Assembly (NCBI GenBank): GCA_902558435.1
Contig: CACEDU010000002.1
Span: 1 to 64,000, forward strand
DNA: 64,000 nucleotides
Direction: 5' to 3'
From: an uncultured Pelagibacteraceae bacterium
GTDB taxonomy: Bacteria > Pseudomonadota > Alphaproteobacteria > Pelagibacterales > Pelagibacteraceae
The translations under genes were made by a program, and so were the position numbers. Positions 17,584 through 31,058 of the stretch are shown here, piece after piece (the first letter of the stretch is position 1; every line of letters starts with the position of its first letter). Below the pieces are notes generated by a model. It searched no databases and was not told where the DNA came from. It worked only from the letters and a program-made list of their open reading frames with translations.

Positions 17584-18132
17584 ATGGCTAATTCAAAATC
17601 AGCTTACAGTGTAGCTGGAAAAAAACAGAAAAACGATACTCACATAATAGTAGTTTGGGTAGACAATGAAGCTGGAGTTTTAGCAAGAGTAGTAGGGCTC
17701 TTTTCTGGAAGAGGTTATAATATAGAATCTTTAGCTGTTGCTGAGGTTGACCAAAAGGAAAATATCTCAAGAATTACAATAGTTACAACTGGAACCCCCC
17801 AGGTTATTGATCAAATTAAACTTCAACTAAAAAAATTAATACCTGTCCATAAAGTTGCAGATTTTAAAAGAGAAGATAAAAATGTTATTTTTAAAGAAAT
17901 GGCTTTATTTAAATTTGTTGCTGACAGTGAAAAATTAATTAAAGCTTTTAAAGCGTGCAAAAACTTCAATCCTGTTATATTGGATGAAACAAAAAAATCA
18001 AAAGTTATTCAAATCACAGCTTTAAGAAGGGAAATAGATAAAATGTCTAAGAATTTAACAAAATTTGGTTTAGTAAGTGTTTCTAGAACGGGTGCTGTTG
18101 CCATGACTAGAGGATCAGATGTATTTAAATAA
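17584..18132 (+). CDS. ilvH: Acetolactate synthase small (regulatory) subunit
   Basis: Activates the catalytic subunit and gives valine feedback inhibition. 182 residues, with an N-terminal extension of about 20 residues before the ACT domain (IIVVWVDNEAGVLARVVGLF, then SGRGYNIESLAVA). The C-terminal part carries REIDKMSKNLTKFGLVSVSRTGAVAMTRG, as in IlvH/IlvN. Sits directly between ilvB and ilvC, so the order is the standard ilvBHC. Confidence 0.95.
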   Translation: MANSKSAYSVAGKKQKNDTHIIVVWVDNEAGVLARVVGLFSGRGYNIESLAVAEVDQKENISRITIVTTGTPQVIDQIKLQLKKLIPVHKVADFKREDKNVIFKEMALFKFVADSEKLIKAFKACKNFNPVILDETKKSKVIQITALRREIDKMSKNLTKFGLVSVSRTGAVAMTRGSDVFK

Positions 18133-19170
<1,038 letters not shown>

Positions 19171-19185
19171 ATCGATTACTATTTT

Positions 19186-19245
19186 TTGGCATAAATTAGC
19201 CAATTTATTTTGCAATCTGAGCGTGAGCATGTATGATGCCTACGC
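19186..19245 (+). promoter_or_regulatory. Inverted repeat and hairpin in the leuA leader
   Basis: The 88-base gap before leuA contains two structures. TTGGC (19186-19190) and GCCAA (19199-19203) form an inverted repeat eight bases apart. A second, GCGTGAGCAT (19221-19230) against ATGCCTACGC (19236-19245), can form a 10-bp stem with one mismatch and a five-base loop, ending 13 bases before the leuA ATG. There is no T run, so it is not a standard terminator. It may control leuA translation or stabilise the ilvC 3' end; role is inference. Confidence 0.4.
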
Positions 19246-19258
19246 TTAAATTAATAAA

Positions 19259-21882
<2,624 letters not shown>

Positions 21883-21887
21883 TTAAA

Positions 21888-22730
21888 ATGTCTAGAGAAA
21901 TGGGCAGAGACGATTTTGTTATATCTGCTCGCTCTGTATTTTTAAATAAAGGGAATAGGCAAAAATTTTCTTTATTAACTCTTCTTATAATTTCAATAGT
22001 TGTTCTGTCTTTAGAGTACTTTAAATCTGGTCCTGTAAACAAGATAAGGATGATTACCAAAGATATTATTATAAAATCTTCGTATGTTGCTTCATTTCCT
22101 TTCAAATCAATTTCAAAAACATATTCCACAGTAATCGATCATTTTAAAATGTATGATGAATATGAAAAGTTAAAAGCAATAGAAATAAAAAAACAAAACT
22201 TAATTTTAGAAAACAATTTTTTTAAGGAGGAAAATCAAAGATTAAAAAAATTAATAAATGAAAAAAATCTTTATAATGATGAATTCTATATAACTAAAGT
22301 GTTATTAGATCAGAAAAGTCCATATTTAAGATCTTTACTAATAAATAAAGGTTTTAAACATGGAATAAAATTAGGTGCTGCGGTCAGAAGTGATTCATAC
22401 TTTATAGGTAAAATTGTAGACTCAAACTATCTTACTTCAAGAATATTACTCATAAGTGATTTAAATAGTAAAGTTCCTGTTATAATTGAACCTGGTTCTA
22501 TAAGTGCAATTTTATCAGGTACTGGAAATAATGAATTAGGTGAAATTGAATACTTGCCTGAAAATATAAATATTAAAGAAGGTAGTATAGTTTATACGTC
22601 TGGATCTGATGGAGTAATATCATCAGGTATACCTGTTGGAAAAATTATTTTGGAAAACAATCTGATTAAAGTAGACTACTTTACAGATTTTACCCAAATT
22701 AATTTTGTAAAGGTTTATTACAAAAAGTGA
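21888..22730 (+). CDS. mreC: Rod-shape-determining protein MreC
   Basis: Single-pass protein linking MreB to the periplasmic wall machinery. 280 residues: a cytoplasmic N-terminal tail, one membrane helix (FSLLTLLIISIVVLSLEYF), a coiled coil at about 75-115 (LILENNFFKEENQRLKKLIN) and beta domains with LLINKGFKHGIKLGAAV and VYTSGSDGVISSGIPVGKI, which are typical of MreC. Five bases after mreB; its stop overlaps the GTG of mreD. Confidence 0.93.
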   Translation: MSREMGRDDFVISARSVFLNKGNRQKFSLLTLLIISIVVLSLEYFKSGPVNKIRMITKDIIIKSSYVASFPFKSISKTYSTVIDHFKMYDEYEKLKAIEIKKQNLILENNFFKEENQRLKKLINEKNLYNDEFYITKVLLDQKSPYLRSLLINKGFKHGIKLGAAVRSDSYFIGKIVDSNYLTSRILLISDLNSKVPVIIEPGSISAILSGTGNNELGEIEYLPENINIKEGSIVYTSGSDGVISSGIPVGKIILENNLIKVDYFTDFTQINFVKVYYKK

Positions 22731-23251
22731 GTATTATAAAAAAAACTTATTCAAAGTTTCTAGCAATTTTTCCAGTTGTAATTTTATTTGTATCTATTCT
22801 TGCAAATTCAAAATATAATTTCATTTATGATGAAAATTATTTTAGTTTTAACATAAGTTATATAATAGTTTTTTTTTGGAGCTTAAAAAGACCTGAATAT
22901 TTTGGATATGGATATATTTTTTTAGCAGGTATATTGAATGATGTAATTCAAAATAATCCTTTAGGAATTTCCTCAATTGAGTATTTATCAATTTGCGTGT
23001 TAACAGCATTTGTTAGTAGGAGGATAATATTACAAAATTTAATTTATGATTGGGTATTTTTTTTAATTTCAATTCTAATTGTAGGATCGATTAATTATAT
23101 TATATTAGTATACATATTTAACATTCCAATCGTATATAACAGCTTGTTATTAGGATTGTTTGCAACCTTTATAATATATCCTATAATTGCCAAAATATTA
23201 AGTTGGATAGATAATATTCTTCAAGAAAGTATCTATGATAAAAAGAACTAG
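22727..23251 (+). CDS. mreD: Rod-shape-determining protein MreD
   Basis: Small inner-membrane protein of the elongasome. 174 residues with five or so hydrophobic segments, among them FLAIFPVVILFVSILA, ISYIIVFFWSL and FFLISILIVGSINYIILVY. Sequence conservation is weak in this family, and the call rests on position between mreC and mrdA as well as the motif GYIFLAGILNDVIQNNPLGISSI, which matches MreD. GTG start within the mreC stop (GTGA), and the last 17 bases overlap mrdA. Confidence 0.85.
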   Translation: MSIIKKTYSKFLAIFPVVILFVSILANSKYNFIYDENYFSFNISYIIVFFWSLKRPEYFGYGYIFLAGILNDVIQNNPLGISSIEYLSICVLTAFVSRRIILQNLIYDWVFFLISILIVGSINYIILVYIFNIPIVYNSLLLGLFATFIIYPIIAKILSWIDNILQESIYDKKN

Positions 23252-25178
23252 TAATTTAGATAAAAATAAAACTATCAATAGAAGACTTTTTATTCTTGGG
23301 TCAGCCAAAGTTGGATTATTAGGATTAATAACTTCAAGATTATATAATCTTCAGATATCTGAAAAAAAAAAATATGAAATTTTGTCTGATAAAAATAGGT
23401 TTAGAGAATGGAAAACACCACCAAAACGTGGGGTAATTACAGATTTTTACAACAATATAATTGCAGACAATAAAAGAGTTTATCAAGTGTATTTGTCTTT
23501 AGATGAAACAAAAGATTTTAATAATTCTATATTTAAATTAAAAAATATAATTGGATTAAGTGATGATGAACTAAGTAAAATTTATGAAAAAAAACAAAAA
23601 ATTAAACCTTGGGATACTATCTTAGTATCTGAAAATTTATCTTGGGAAAAATTTTCAAAATTAAATTTGTATCTTCATGAAATCGAAGGAGCTAAGCCCG
23701 TTTTATCTACTTCTAGATACTATCCTTACTCAAACGATTTAGTTCATATTATTGGGTATGTGGGAGAAGCAAGTGCAGATGATATCACCAAGAATAAAAA
23801 AATTGAGGAAAATTTTGTTCCAGGCTTAAAGGTTGGAAAAATAGGAATTGAAAATTCAACTGACCAAATATTAATCGGAAATTACGGTTTAAAAAGATTT
23901 GAAGTAAACTCTTCGGGAAAAAAAATTAAAGAAATCAGCTATAAAAAAGAAACTCAAGGTGAAAATCTTAGAACTACTATTGATTTAGAAGTTCAAAGAC
24001 TTGCACAAAAACTTCTTGAGAATAAAGCGGGCTCAATTTGTGCTATGGATATTTACAGCGGTGAAATAATTGCGCTTGCATCTTCGCCAACTTACGATCC
24101 AAACAAATTTACATATGGCATAAACAAAAAAGATTGGAATGAGATTAAAAACAACAAATTGAGACCTTTGGTTAATAAATCAATAGCTGGTTTATACTCT
24201 CCTGGATCTACAATAAAACCATTGGTGGCTCTCGCAGCTTTAGAGTATGGCATTATAAACCCAAAACTAAAAGTCAAATGTAAGGGACATGATCATCCAT
24301 ATGAATTGTATGGACAAAAATATCATTGTTGGAAAAAAGATGGCCATGGAATAATGAGTTTAAGAAATGCAATTAAGCAATCATGTGATATTTATTTCTA
24401 CGAAGTAGCAAGATTGCTTGGAGTTGATAGATTATCAATTATTGCAAAAAGATACGGTCTAGGATCAAAAGTATTAGAGGATATATTCCCAGAGGAAAAA
24501 AAAGGACTTGTCCCATCGACAAAGTGGAAAAAACAAGTTCTTGAGCAATCTTGGTATCTTGGAGAGACTGTAATAACAGGAATTGGCCAAGGTTATATTC
24601 AAACGACCCCTTTGCAGCTTTGTTTGATGACTGCACAATTAGCAAATGGTGGATTTAAAATAAAACCAAATTTAATTTATAATAATAATTTTAATTACGA
24701 AGAAATTTTATCAAAGATCCAATCAGAGAAAAATAAACCTATAGAAGCAAATATATTACACGAAAAAGATATAAATCTTTATGAAAAACTATATAAAAAT
24801 TCTAAAAATATACAAATTGTTCTTGATGCAATGTATGGATCAACAAATGAGCAATCTGGAACATCATTCAGATCAAGACATAAAGATAAAAAATATAGAT
24901 ATGCCGGAAAAACAGGAACCTCACAGGTAAGAAGAATTACAGATAAGGACAGAGAACTAGATTTAGATACATCTGAAATCGAGTACAAAAATAGAGATCA
25001 TGCATTGTTCGTAGCATTTGCTCCTTATGATAAACCAAAATATGCAATAAGTGTTTTAGTTGAGCACGGTGGATCTGGAAGTAAAGCCGCAGCACCTTTG
25101 GCTAATAAGTTGATAAAAAAAATAATTGATAGAGATAAGGAAAGAGAAATAAAAAGAAAGGAGCTTAAGATTATTTGA
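23235..25178 (+). CDS. mrdA: Penicillin-binding protein 2 (elongation transpeptidase)
   Basis: Monofunctional transpeptidase that crosslinks side-wall peptidoglycan together with RodA. 647 residues. One N-terminal membrane segment (RRLFILGSAKVGLLGLI), a pedestal domain with KTPPKRGVITDFYNN, and the transpeptidase domain: active-site Ser in SPGSTIKPLVAL, SCDIYFYEVARLLG as the second motif, and GKTGTSQVR as the KTG motif. The C terminus has HALFVAFAPYDKPKYA, usual for PBP2. Overlaps mreD by 17 bases and rodA by one. Confidence 0.96.
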   Translation: MIKRTSNLDKNKTINRRLFILGSAKVGLLGLITSRLYNLQISEKKKYEILSDKNRFREWKTPPKRGVITDFYNNIIADNKRVYQVYLSLDETKDFNNSIFKLKNIIGLSDDELSKIYEKKQKIKPWDTILVSENLSWEKFSKLNLYLHEIEGAKPVLSTSRYYPYSNDLVHIIGYVGEASADDITKNKKIEENFVPGLKVGKIGIENSTDQILIGNYGLKRFEVNSSGKKIKEISYKKETQGENLRTTIDLEVQRLAQKLLENKAGSICAMDIYSGEIIALASSPTYDPNKFTYGINKKDWNEIKNNKLRPLVNKSIAGLYSPGSTIKPLVALAALEYGIINPKLKVKCKGHDHPYELYGQKYHCWKKDGHGIMSLRNAIKQSCDIYFYEVARLLGVDRLSIIAKRYGLGSKVLEDIFPEEKKGLVPSTKWKKQVLEQSWYLGETVITGIGQGYIQTTPLQLCLMTAQLANGGFKIKPNLIYNNNFNYEEILSKIQSEKNKPIEANILHEKDINLYEKLYKNSKNIQIVLDAMYGSTNEQSGTSFRSRHKDKKYRYAGKTGTSQVRRITDKDRELDLDTSEIEYKNRDHALFVAFAPYDKPKYAISVLVEHGGSGSKAAAPLANKLIKKIIDRDKEREIKRKELKII

Positions 25179-26305
25179 TGATATCTTCGTCTTTAAATTC
25201 TTTAAATTACTCCTTTTTGGAAAAATTAAAATCTGTTGACTATTTTTTAATTTTATTAGTTTTATTAATTGGAGCTATTAGTGTTTTTTCAATTTATTCT
25301 ACAGAAAGTGGAGACTTTTCTTTTTATACAAAAAATCATTTAATAAGATTAGTTGCTTTTTTTTTATTGTTCTTAGCTTTATCATTTGTAAGAGTCTCAA
25401 CTTGGTATAGGCAAGCATATACATTTTATTTATTAGGACTCCTACTTTTATTGTCAGTTATTTTTTTTGGAATTTCAGCTTCAGGTTCTAAACGTTGGAT
25501 TAATCTAGTTGTATTTAATCTTCAACCATCTGAGCTTATGAAAATTGCAGTAATTGTTAGTTTTGCAAGATATTACCATAGGATACAAAGTGCAGATATC
25601 GAAAGTTATAAATATTTACTGCAACCTATAATACTTTTGTTGATACCTTGTTATTTAGTGATTGCTCAACCTGATTTAGGAACTGCTATTTTGATAGCAG
25701 GTAGCGGAATAGCCATTATTTGGCTAGCGGGTTTAAATATTAAATATTTTATTTATTCAGGATTAATAGCCCTTGTCTCTATGCCATTTATAATTTCAAT
25801 TTTAAAACCATATCAAAAATCAAGAATTTTGACTTTTTTCAATCCAGAAAGAGATCCTTTGGGCGCCGGTTATCAGATTATTCAATCTAAAATAGCCATA
25901 GGATCTGGAGGCATGTATGGAAAAGGATTTTTAAAAGGTACTCAAAGTTATTTGGAGTTTTTACCTGAAAAACATACAGATTTTATATTTACTCTTTTTT
26001 CAGAGGAATTTGGATTTTTAGGATCAATCTTACTTATTTTTTTGTATGTCTTATTGATTTTTAGGATTATTAAAATAGGATTTTCTTGTAGAAGTTTTTT
26101 TGCAAAACTTTACTGTTTTGGCTTTTCATCAGCCCTTTTCCTATATGTATTCGTTAATATAGCTATGGTTGTAGGGTTACTGCCAATTGTAGGTGCACCT
26201 CTACCAATTATGTCTTATGGAGGGTCATCTATGCTTTCAATTATGATTGGTCTAAGTATTGTGATGAGTTGTAAAATTTATAGTCAGGAAATAATATCAA
26301 ATTAA
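25178..26305 (+). CDS. rodA: Peptidoglycan glycosyltransferase RodA
   Basis: SEDS-family polymerase of the elongasome, partner of PBP2. 375 residues from the ATG at 25178 that overlaps the mrdA stop (TGATG). About ten membrane helices. SEDS motifs: FGISASGSKRWINLVVFNLQ, PSELMKIAVIVSFARYY, QPDLGTAILIAGSGIAIIW, and LPEKHTDFIFTLFSEEFGFL near residue 265; the end has PLPIMSYGGSSMLSIM. Final gene of the cell-shape operon, followed by a 77-base gap. Confidence 0.95.
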   Translation: MISSSLNSLNYSFLEKLKSVDYFLILLVLLIGAISVFSIYSTESGDFSFYTKNHLIRLVAFFLLFLALSFVRVSTWYRQAYTFYLLGLLLLLSVIFFGISASGSKRWINLVVFNLQPSELMKIAVIVSFARYYHRIQSADIESYKYLLQPIILLLIPCYLVIAQPDLGTAILIAGSGIAIIWLAGLNIKYFIYSGLIALVSMPFIISILKPYQKSRILTFFNPERDPLGAGYQIIQSKIAIGSGGMYGKGFLKGTQSYLEFLPEKHTDFIFTLFSEEFGFLGSILLIFLYVLLIFRIIKIGFSCRSFFAKLYCFGFSSALFLYVFVNIAMVVGLLPIVGAPLPIMSYGGSSMLSIMIGLSIVMSCKIYSQEIISN

Positions 26306-26382
26306 ACTTATTACATATCTTGATATCAGCCGCGATCAAATATCATATATAATTTAATTCAACACCATCTATATTTCAGTAA

Positions 26383-27624
26383 ATGTCTGATAAAAATTTA
26401 AAAATTGGTATAGTTGGTGCAGGCATTCAAGGAGTATGTAACGCTCTTTTTCTTCAGAAAAAAGGATATCAAGTAGTACTCTTTGATAGAGACGAGCCAG
26501 GTAATGCGGCATCTTATGGGAATGCAGGTCATTTCTCGCCTTATGCTTCAGTCCCACTAAACAGACCAGATATTTTATCTGATGTCCCAGCAATGTTAAT
26601 GAGTTCTAGAGGACCACTCGCTTTAAAATGGAACTATGTTCCAAAAATGATCCCATGGTTTACAAGATTTGTTGTGAATTGCACAAAAAACAAAATGATG
26701 CACACTGCAAAATATATGCATCAAATTTTAGATCAGTCTTTAATTGCATATGACGAACTTTTTGATGAAATAGATTTAGAGGGGTTAGTTGAAAATAATG
26801 GAATACTTTATATTTGGAACGAGAAAAATTTAAAAAGTAGAGAGTTAGAAATAAAAATTAGAGAAGATTTAGGAGTAAAACAGAAAATAGTAACTAAAAA
26901 AGAAATTCATGACTTAGAGCCTAACTTAAAACCTATTTATTCTGGTGGAGTATTTTATGATTATGCAAGGCATGCAAGGAATCCGAAGAAAATTTTAGTT
27001 AAGTTATTTGAAAATTTTATTAAAAAAGGTGGTAAATTTATAAAATTAAATATTCAAGACTTAAACTTTGATGAAAGTAAACCAGTATTAAGGTCTGAAA
27101 CTCAAAGATTTGTATTTGATAAATTAGTAATTGCTTGTGGAGCATTTTCAAAAAAACTTACAGATAAACTACATGAAAGTATTCCACTAGATACTGAAAG
27201 AGGATATCACGTACATTTCAAAGATTTTGATCATTTAATTTCTAGACCAGTTGTAAATTCTAATAGAGGTTTTGGAATGTCTCCAATGGACCAAGGATTA
27301 AGGGTAGTCGGTACAGTTGAATTTGGTGGTTTAGAAAATGCACTATCAAAAAATAGAATTAAAAATTTAATTTTAAATGCAAAAGAAATGCTGGATGGAT
27401 TACCAGAACATAAAGATGAGTGGCTTGGTTTTAGGCCAACTTTGCCTGACTTTTTGCCAGTAATTGGGCCATCTAAAAATTATGAAAATGTATATTATTC
27501 ATTTGGTCATCACCATTTAGGATGGACTTTAGGTGCAATATCTGGAAAAATAGTTTCAGGGATGATTGCAAATGAAAATACTAATATGGATTTAAAACCA
27601 TATAGTTCAGTCAGATTTGCATAG
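26383..27624 (+). CDS. FAD-dependent amino-acid dehydrogenase/oxidase (DadA-like)
   Basis: DAO-superfamily flavoenzyme, 413 residues, most like D-amino acid dehydrogenases that oxidise amino acids to 2-oxo acids and pass electrons to the respiratory chain. The Rossmann motif IGIVGAGIQGVCNALFLQKK is followed by VVLFDRDEPGNAASYGNAGH, and the C terminus has GFRPTLPDFLPVIGP and GHHHLGWTLGAISGKI, all DadA-like. Substrate cannot be read from sequence. It leads a run with the indolepyruvate oxidoreductase (14 bases downstream), whose 2-oxo acid substrates could come from this enzyme; that link is inference. Confidence 0.85.
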   Translation: MSDKNLKIGIVGAGIQGVCNALFLQKKGYQVVLFDRDEPGNAASYGNAGHFSPYASVPLNRPDILSDVPAMLMSSRGPLALKWNYVPKMIPWFTRFVVNCTKNKMMHTAKYMHQILDQSLIAYDELFDEIDLEGLVENNGILYIWNEKNLKSRELEIKIREDLGVKQKIVTKKEIHDLEPNLKPIYSGGVFYDYARHARNPKKILVKLFENFIKKGGKFIKLNIQDLNFDESKPVLRSETQRFVFDKLVIACGAFSKKLTDKLHESIPLDTERGYHVHFKDFDHLISRPVVNSNRGFGMSPMDQGLRVVGTVEFGGLENALSKNRIKNLILNAKEMLDGLPEHKDEWLGFRPTLPDFLPVIGPSKNYENVYYSFGHHHLGWTLGAISGKIVSGMIANENTNMDLKPYSSVRFA

Positions 27625-27638
27625 TAAAGTTATATAGT

Positions 27639-30600
27639 GTGGATATTAAACTTGAGGATAAATATAAATTAAGTGAAGGTACTAGATTTTTAACTGGTGC
27701 CCAAGCATTAGTCAGAGTTCCTATCGTTCAAGCTAGAAGAGATAAAAAAAAGGATCTATACACTGCGTGCTATATTTCTGGTTACAGAGGTTCACCCCTT
27801 GGTGGTTACGATCAACAAATAATAAAAAATAAAAAATATTTAAATGAAAATAATATTTTCTTTCAACCTGGAATTAATGAGGAACTCGCAGCAACTTCCT
27901 TATGGGGTACACAACAAGTTAATCTCAGAAAAAAAGATAAATATGATGGTGTATTTGGCATTTGGTATGGTAAAGGACCAGGCGTCGATAGAGCGGGGGA
28001 TGCATTAAAGCATGTAAACTTAGCAGGTACCTCGAAGTTTGGTGGTGTTATAGCTCTAATGGGAGATGATCACATCTGCGAGTCTTCTACAACTTCGCAC
28101 CAAAGTGAATTTGCGATGATAGATGCAATGATACCTTTTTTTAATCCAAGTGGTGTTCAAGAAATATTAGATTATGGGATAATAGGAATTGAATTATCAA
28201 GAAAAAGTGGTTGTTGGGTTGGTATTAAGTGTGTTCATGACAATGTCAGTTCAGGTGCAACAGTTGATTTAGATGAAAACAGAGTTGTTCTTAAAGATAT
28301 TTCTGAAGAAAATTATCCATCCGATGGATTAAATATTAGATTGAAAGATACAGCTCAAGAAAAAGAATATCGCTTACATCATCATAAATTAAAATACGTA
28401 AAAGAATATTGTAAATTAAATAATCTAAATAAATTAATTTTTGACACGGAAAAACCTAGAATTGGAATAATTAGTACTGGAAAATCTTTCTTAGACACCA
28501 AACTAGGACTTGAAAAAATTGGAATAAATAAAAAAATGGCGAATGATATAGGAATTAAATTTCTTAAAATTGCTATGCCTTGGCCATTAGAAGAAACAGT
28601 AATTGAAAAATTTGCAGAAAATTTAGATAAGATTATTGTAGTTGAGGAAAAAAGATCAATTATTGAGACACAAGTAAAAGAAATTTTATTTAATAAAAAC
28701 CTAAAAGTAAAAGTAATTGGAAAAAAAGACGAGAAAAGTAACGATCTGTTTGTTTCGTCTGGAGCTTTAGATCCGGGAGAGATTGGCTTAAAAATTTATG
28801 AAACAATAAAATATCTAAAATTACCTAAGGATGTGACTAATTTTTCAATGGAATTGAAATCTTTAACTGAGTCAACTAATTCAAATATTTCCTTAAAAAG
28901 AATCCCACATTTTTGTTCAGGTTGCCCTCATAATACCTCAACTAGAATTCCAGAAGGTAGTAGAGCAATAACAGGTATTAGTTGTGCTTATCTTGTCGAA
29001 CATATGGAAAGAGATAACGAGGGTTTTTCACAAATGGGATCTGAGGGAGCTACTTGGGTAGGAGAGTCGGTTTTTAGTAATACTGACCATGTTTTTCAAA
29101 ATATGGGAGATGGAACTTATATTCACTCCGGAATTCTCTCGATTAGACATGCAGTTGCAGCAAAAACTAAAATGACATTTAAGATATTATACAATGATGC
29201 TGTTGCCTTAACCGGAGGACAAGCATTAGATGGCTTACCAACTGTTGCCCAAATGTCCAAACAGCTTGAAGCAGAAGGAGTTAAAGAAATAGCAATAATT
29301 ACAGATGAAATTAAAAAGTATAGTGACACAGGAGGTTTTGCCAAAAATTCAAAAGTTTATGACAGAAAGAATATTATAGATGTTCAAATTGAATTAAGCA
29401 AAATTAATGGAACGACTGTCATAATTTATGATCAGACTTGTGCAGCAGAGAAAAGAAGAAGACGAAAAAAAGGTATATTAGAGGAACCAAAGAAAAAAAT
29501 TTTTATTAATAAAGATTTATGTGAAGGGTGTGGAGATTGTGGAATACAATCTAATTGTGTTTCAATTGCACCAGTTGAGACTGAGTATGGAAGAAAAAGA
29601 CAAATTGATCAATCATCATGTAACAAAGATTACACATGTGTAGATGGATTTTGTCCAAGCTTTGTAAGTCTTGAGGGAGAGATAAGAATTAAAAAAAATT
29701 ATGATGAAAACCTTCTAAGTAAAATAAATGCAAAAATTGAAGAGCCAATATTACCCAAAATAAATAAATCTTATGGAATAATGATTGCTGGTATTGGTGG
29801 AACTGGTGTTGTTACTATTGGAGCAGTACTTGCAACAGCTGCCCAAATAGATGGTAGAGGATCCGGTGTTCTTGATATGACTGGACTAGCTCAAAAAGGT
29901 GGAGCTGTTAAAAGCTTCTTAAGAATTTTTGAAAAACCAGAAAATGTTGGAGCAATCAGATTATCCTACGGGGATACAAACTTACTCTTAGGATTTGATT
30001 TACTAGTATCAAATGATTTAGAAATAATAAAAACTTTGGATAAAAAAATTTCAAAACTAATAATTAATACAGATGAAGTAATGCCAGGAGATTTTACGAG
30101 GGATAAAGATTTTTATTTACCATTTGATGAAATGCGAAACAATTTACTTAATACTGTAGGATTAGAGAATATAAAATTTATATCATCAAATAAAATTACA
30201 TCTAAGATATTAGGAAATTCAATATTATCAAATATGTTTAATGTTGGGATTGCATATCAATCAGGGCTGATACCAATTTCAGCCTCATCAATAGAAAAAG
30301 CAATTGAATTAAATGGCGCCAGTGTGAAAGATAATATCGATGCTTTCCGATTTGGTCGACATTATGAAAATTTAAAAGAAGAAGTAATTAATATACTAGA
30401 AGATGAACCTGAAATACTAGAGGATTTTGATGCAAAATATCAGAATAGATTTAAATTCTTAGAAGACTATCAAAATACAAAATATGCTCAAAATTATGAA
30501 GACCTGGTGAGTTATGCGAAAAAAGTTGATAAAGAAGTGGGAAATGGAAGTCAATTTTCCACAGCAGTATTAAAAAATTACTTTAAATTAATGGCTTACA

Positions 30601-31058
30601 AAGATGAGTATGAAGTATCAAGATTAATGACAAATAAAAAATTCTCAGATGATATAAATAAAAATTTTGAAGGTAACTTTAGTTACAATTTTTATTTAGC
30701 TCCACCAATTTTTAGTAAAAAAAGTAAAGTAGATGGTAAATTACTAAAGATTAAATTTGGTGGTTGGTTGTTTAATGTATTTAAATTAATCTCAAAATTT
30801 AAATTTTTAAGGGGGACAAAGCTTGATCCATTTGGTTATTTAAGTGAAAGAAAAAAAGAGAGAGAATTAATAAGAGATTACAAACAAACCATCGTTAATA
30901 TTGGATCAAAAATAAATAAATCAAACTATGAAACAGCTGTCAAAATAGCGTCAATACCTGATCAAATAAGAGGATTTGGACACGTCAAAGAAAAGAATAT
31001 AAAAGAAGCTATAAATAATAGAACAGATTTACTTAATTCTTTTCATGAAAACTCTTAG
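27639..31058 (+). CDS. Indolepyruvate ferredoxin oxidoreductase, fused form
   Basis: Oxidatively decarboxylates aryl or branched 2-oxo acids to acyl-CoA with ferredoxin as acceptor. 1139 residues, the large single-chain form of the alpha and beta subunits. The N-terminal half is the ThDP-dependent part (ISGYRGSPLGGYDQQI, FGIWYGKGPGVDRAGDALKH, FCSGCPHNTSTRIPEGSRA). The cysteine-rich stretch CEGCGDCGIQSNC (residues about 628-640) resembles an Fe-S site. The gamma-type domain starts IMIAGIGGTGVVTIGAVLAT near 713, with DMTGLAQKGGAVKSFLRI. Starts with GTG and overlaps the next gene by 14 bases. The family is usual in aerobic Alphaproteobacteria for aromatic amino acid breakdown. Confidence 0.93.
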   Translation: MDIKLEDKYKLSEGTRFLTGAQALVRVPIVQARRDKKKDLYTACYISGYRGSPLGGYDQQIIKNKKYLNENNIFFQPGINEELAATSLWGTQQVNLRKKDKYDGVFGIWYGKGPGVDRAGDALKHVNLAGTSKFGGVIALMGDDHICESSTTSHQSEFAMIDAMIPFFNPSGVQEILDYGIIGIELSRKSGCWVGIKCVHDNVSSGATVDLDENRVVLKDISEENYPSDGLNIRLKDTAQEKEYRLHHHKLKYVKEYCKLNNLNKLIFDTEKPRIGIISTGKSFLDTKLGLEKIGINKKMANDIGIKFLKIAMPWPLEETVIEKFAENLDKIIVVEEKRSIIETQVKEILFNKNLKVKVIGKKDEKSNDLFVSSGALDPGEIGLKIYETIKYLKLPKDVTNFSMELKSLTESTNSNISLKRIPHFCSGCPHNTSTRIPEGSRAITGISCAYLVEHMERDNEGFSQMGSEGATWVGESVFSNTDHVFQNMGDGTYIHSGILSIRHAVAAKTKMTFKILYNDAVALTGGQALDGLPTVAQMSKQLEAEGVKEIAIITDEIKKYSDTGGFAKNSKVYDRKNIIDVQIELSKINGTTVIIYDQTCAAEKRRRRKKGILEEPKKKIFINKDLCEGCGDCGIQSNCVSIAPVETEYGRKRQIDQSSCNKDYTCVDGFCPSFVSLEGEIRIKKNYDENLLSKINAKIEEPILPKINKSYGIMIAGIGGTGVVTIGAVLATAAQIDGRGSGVLDMTGLAQKGGAVKSFLRIFEKPENVGAIRLSYGDTNLLLGFDLLVSNDLEIIKTLDKKISKLIINTDEVMPGDFTRDKDFYLPFDEMRNNLLNTVGLENIKFISSNKITSKILGNSILSNMFNVGIAYQSGLIPISASSIEKAIELNGASVKDNIDAFRFGRHYENLKEEVINILEDEPEILEDFDAKYQNRFKFLEDYQNTKYAQNYEDLVSYAKKVDKEVGNGSQFSTAVLKNYFKLMAYKDEYEVSRLMTNKKFSDDINKNFEGNFSYNFYLAPPIFSKKSKVDGKLLKIKFGGWLFNVFKLISKFKFLRGTKLDPFGYLSERKKERELIRDYKQTIVNIGSKINKSNYETAVKIASIPDQIRGFGHVKEKNIKEAINNRTDLLNSFHENS

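Noticed and set aside
26306-26382. TTGAT/ATCAA inverted repeat and a TATAAT box before the DadA-like gene
   Set aside because: The box lacks a -35 element at proper distance and the five-base arms are too short to separate from chance.
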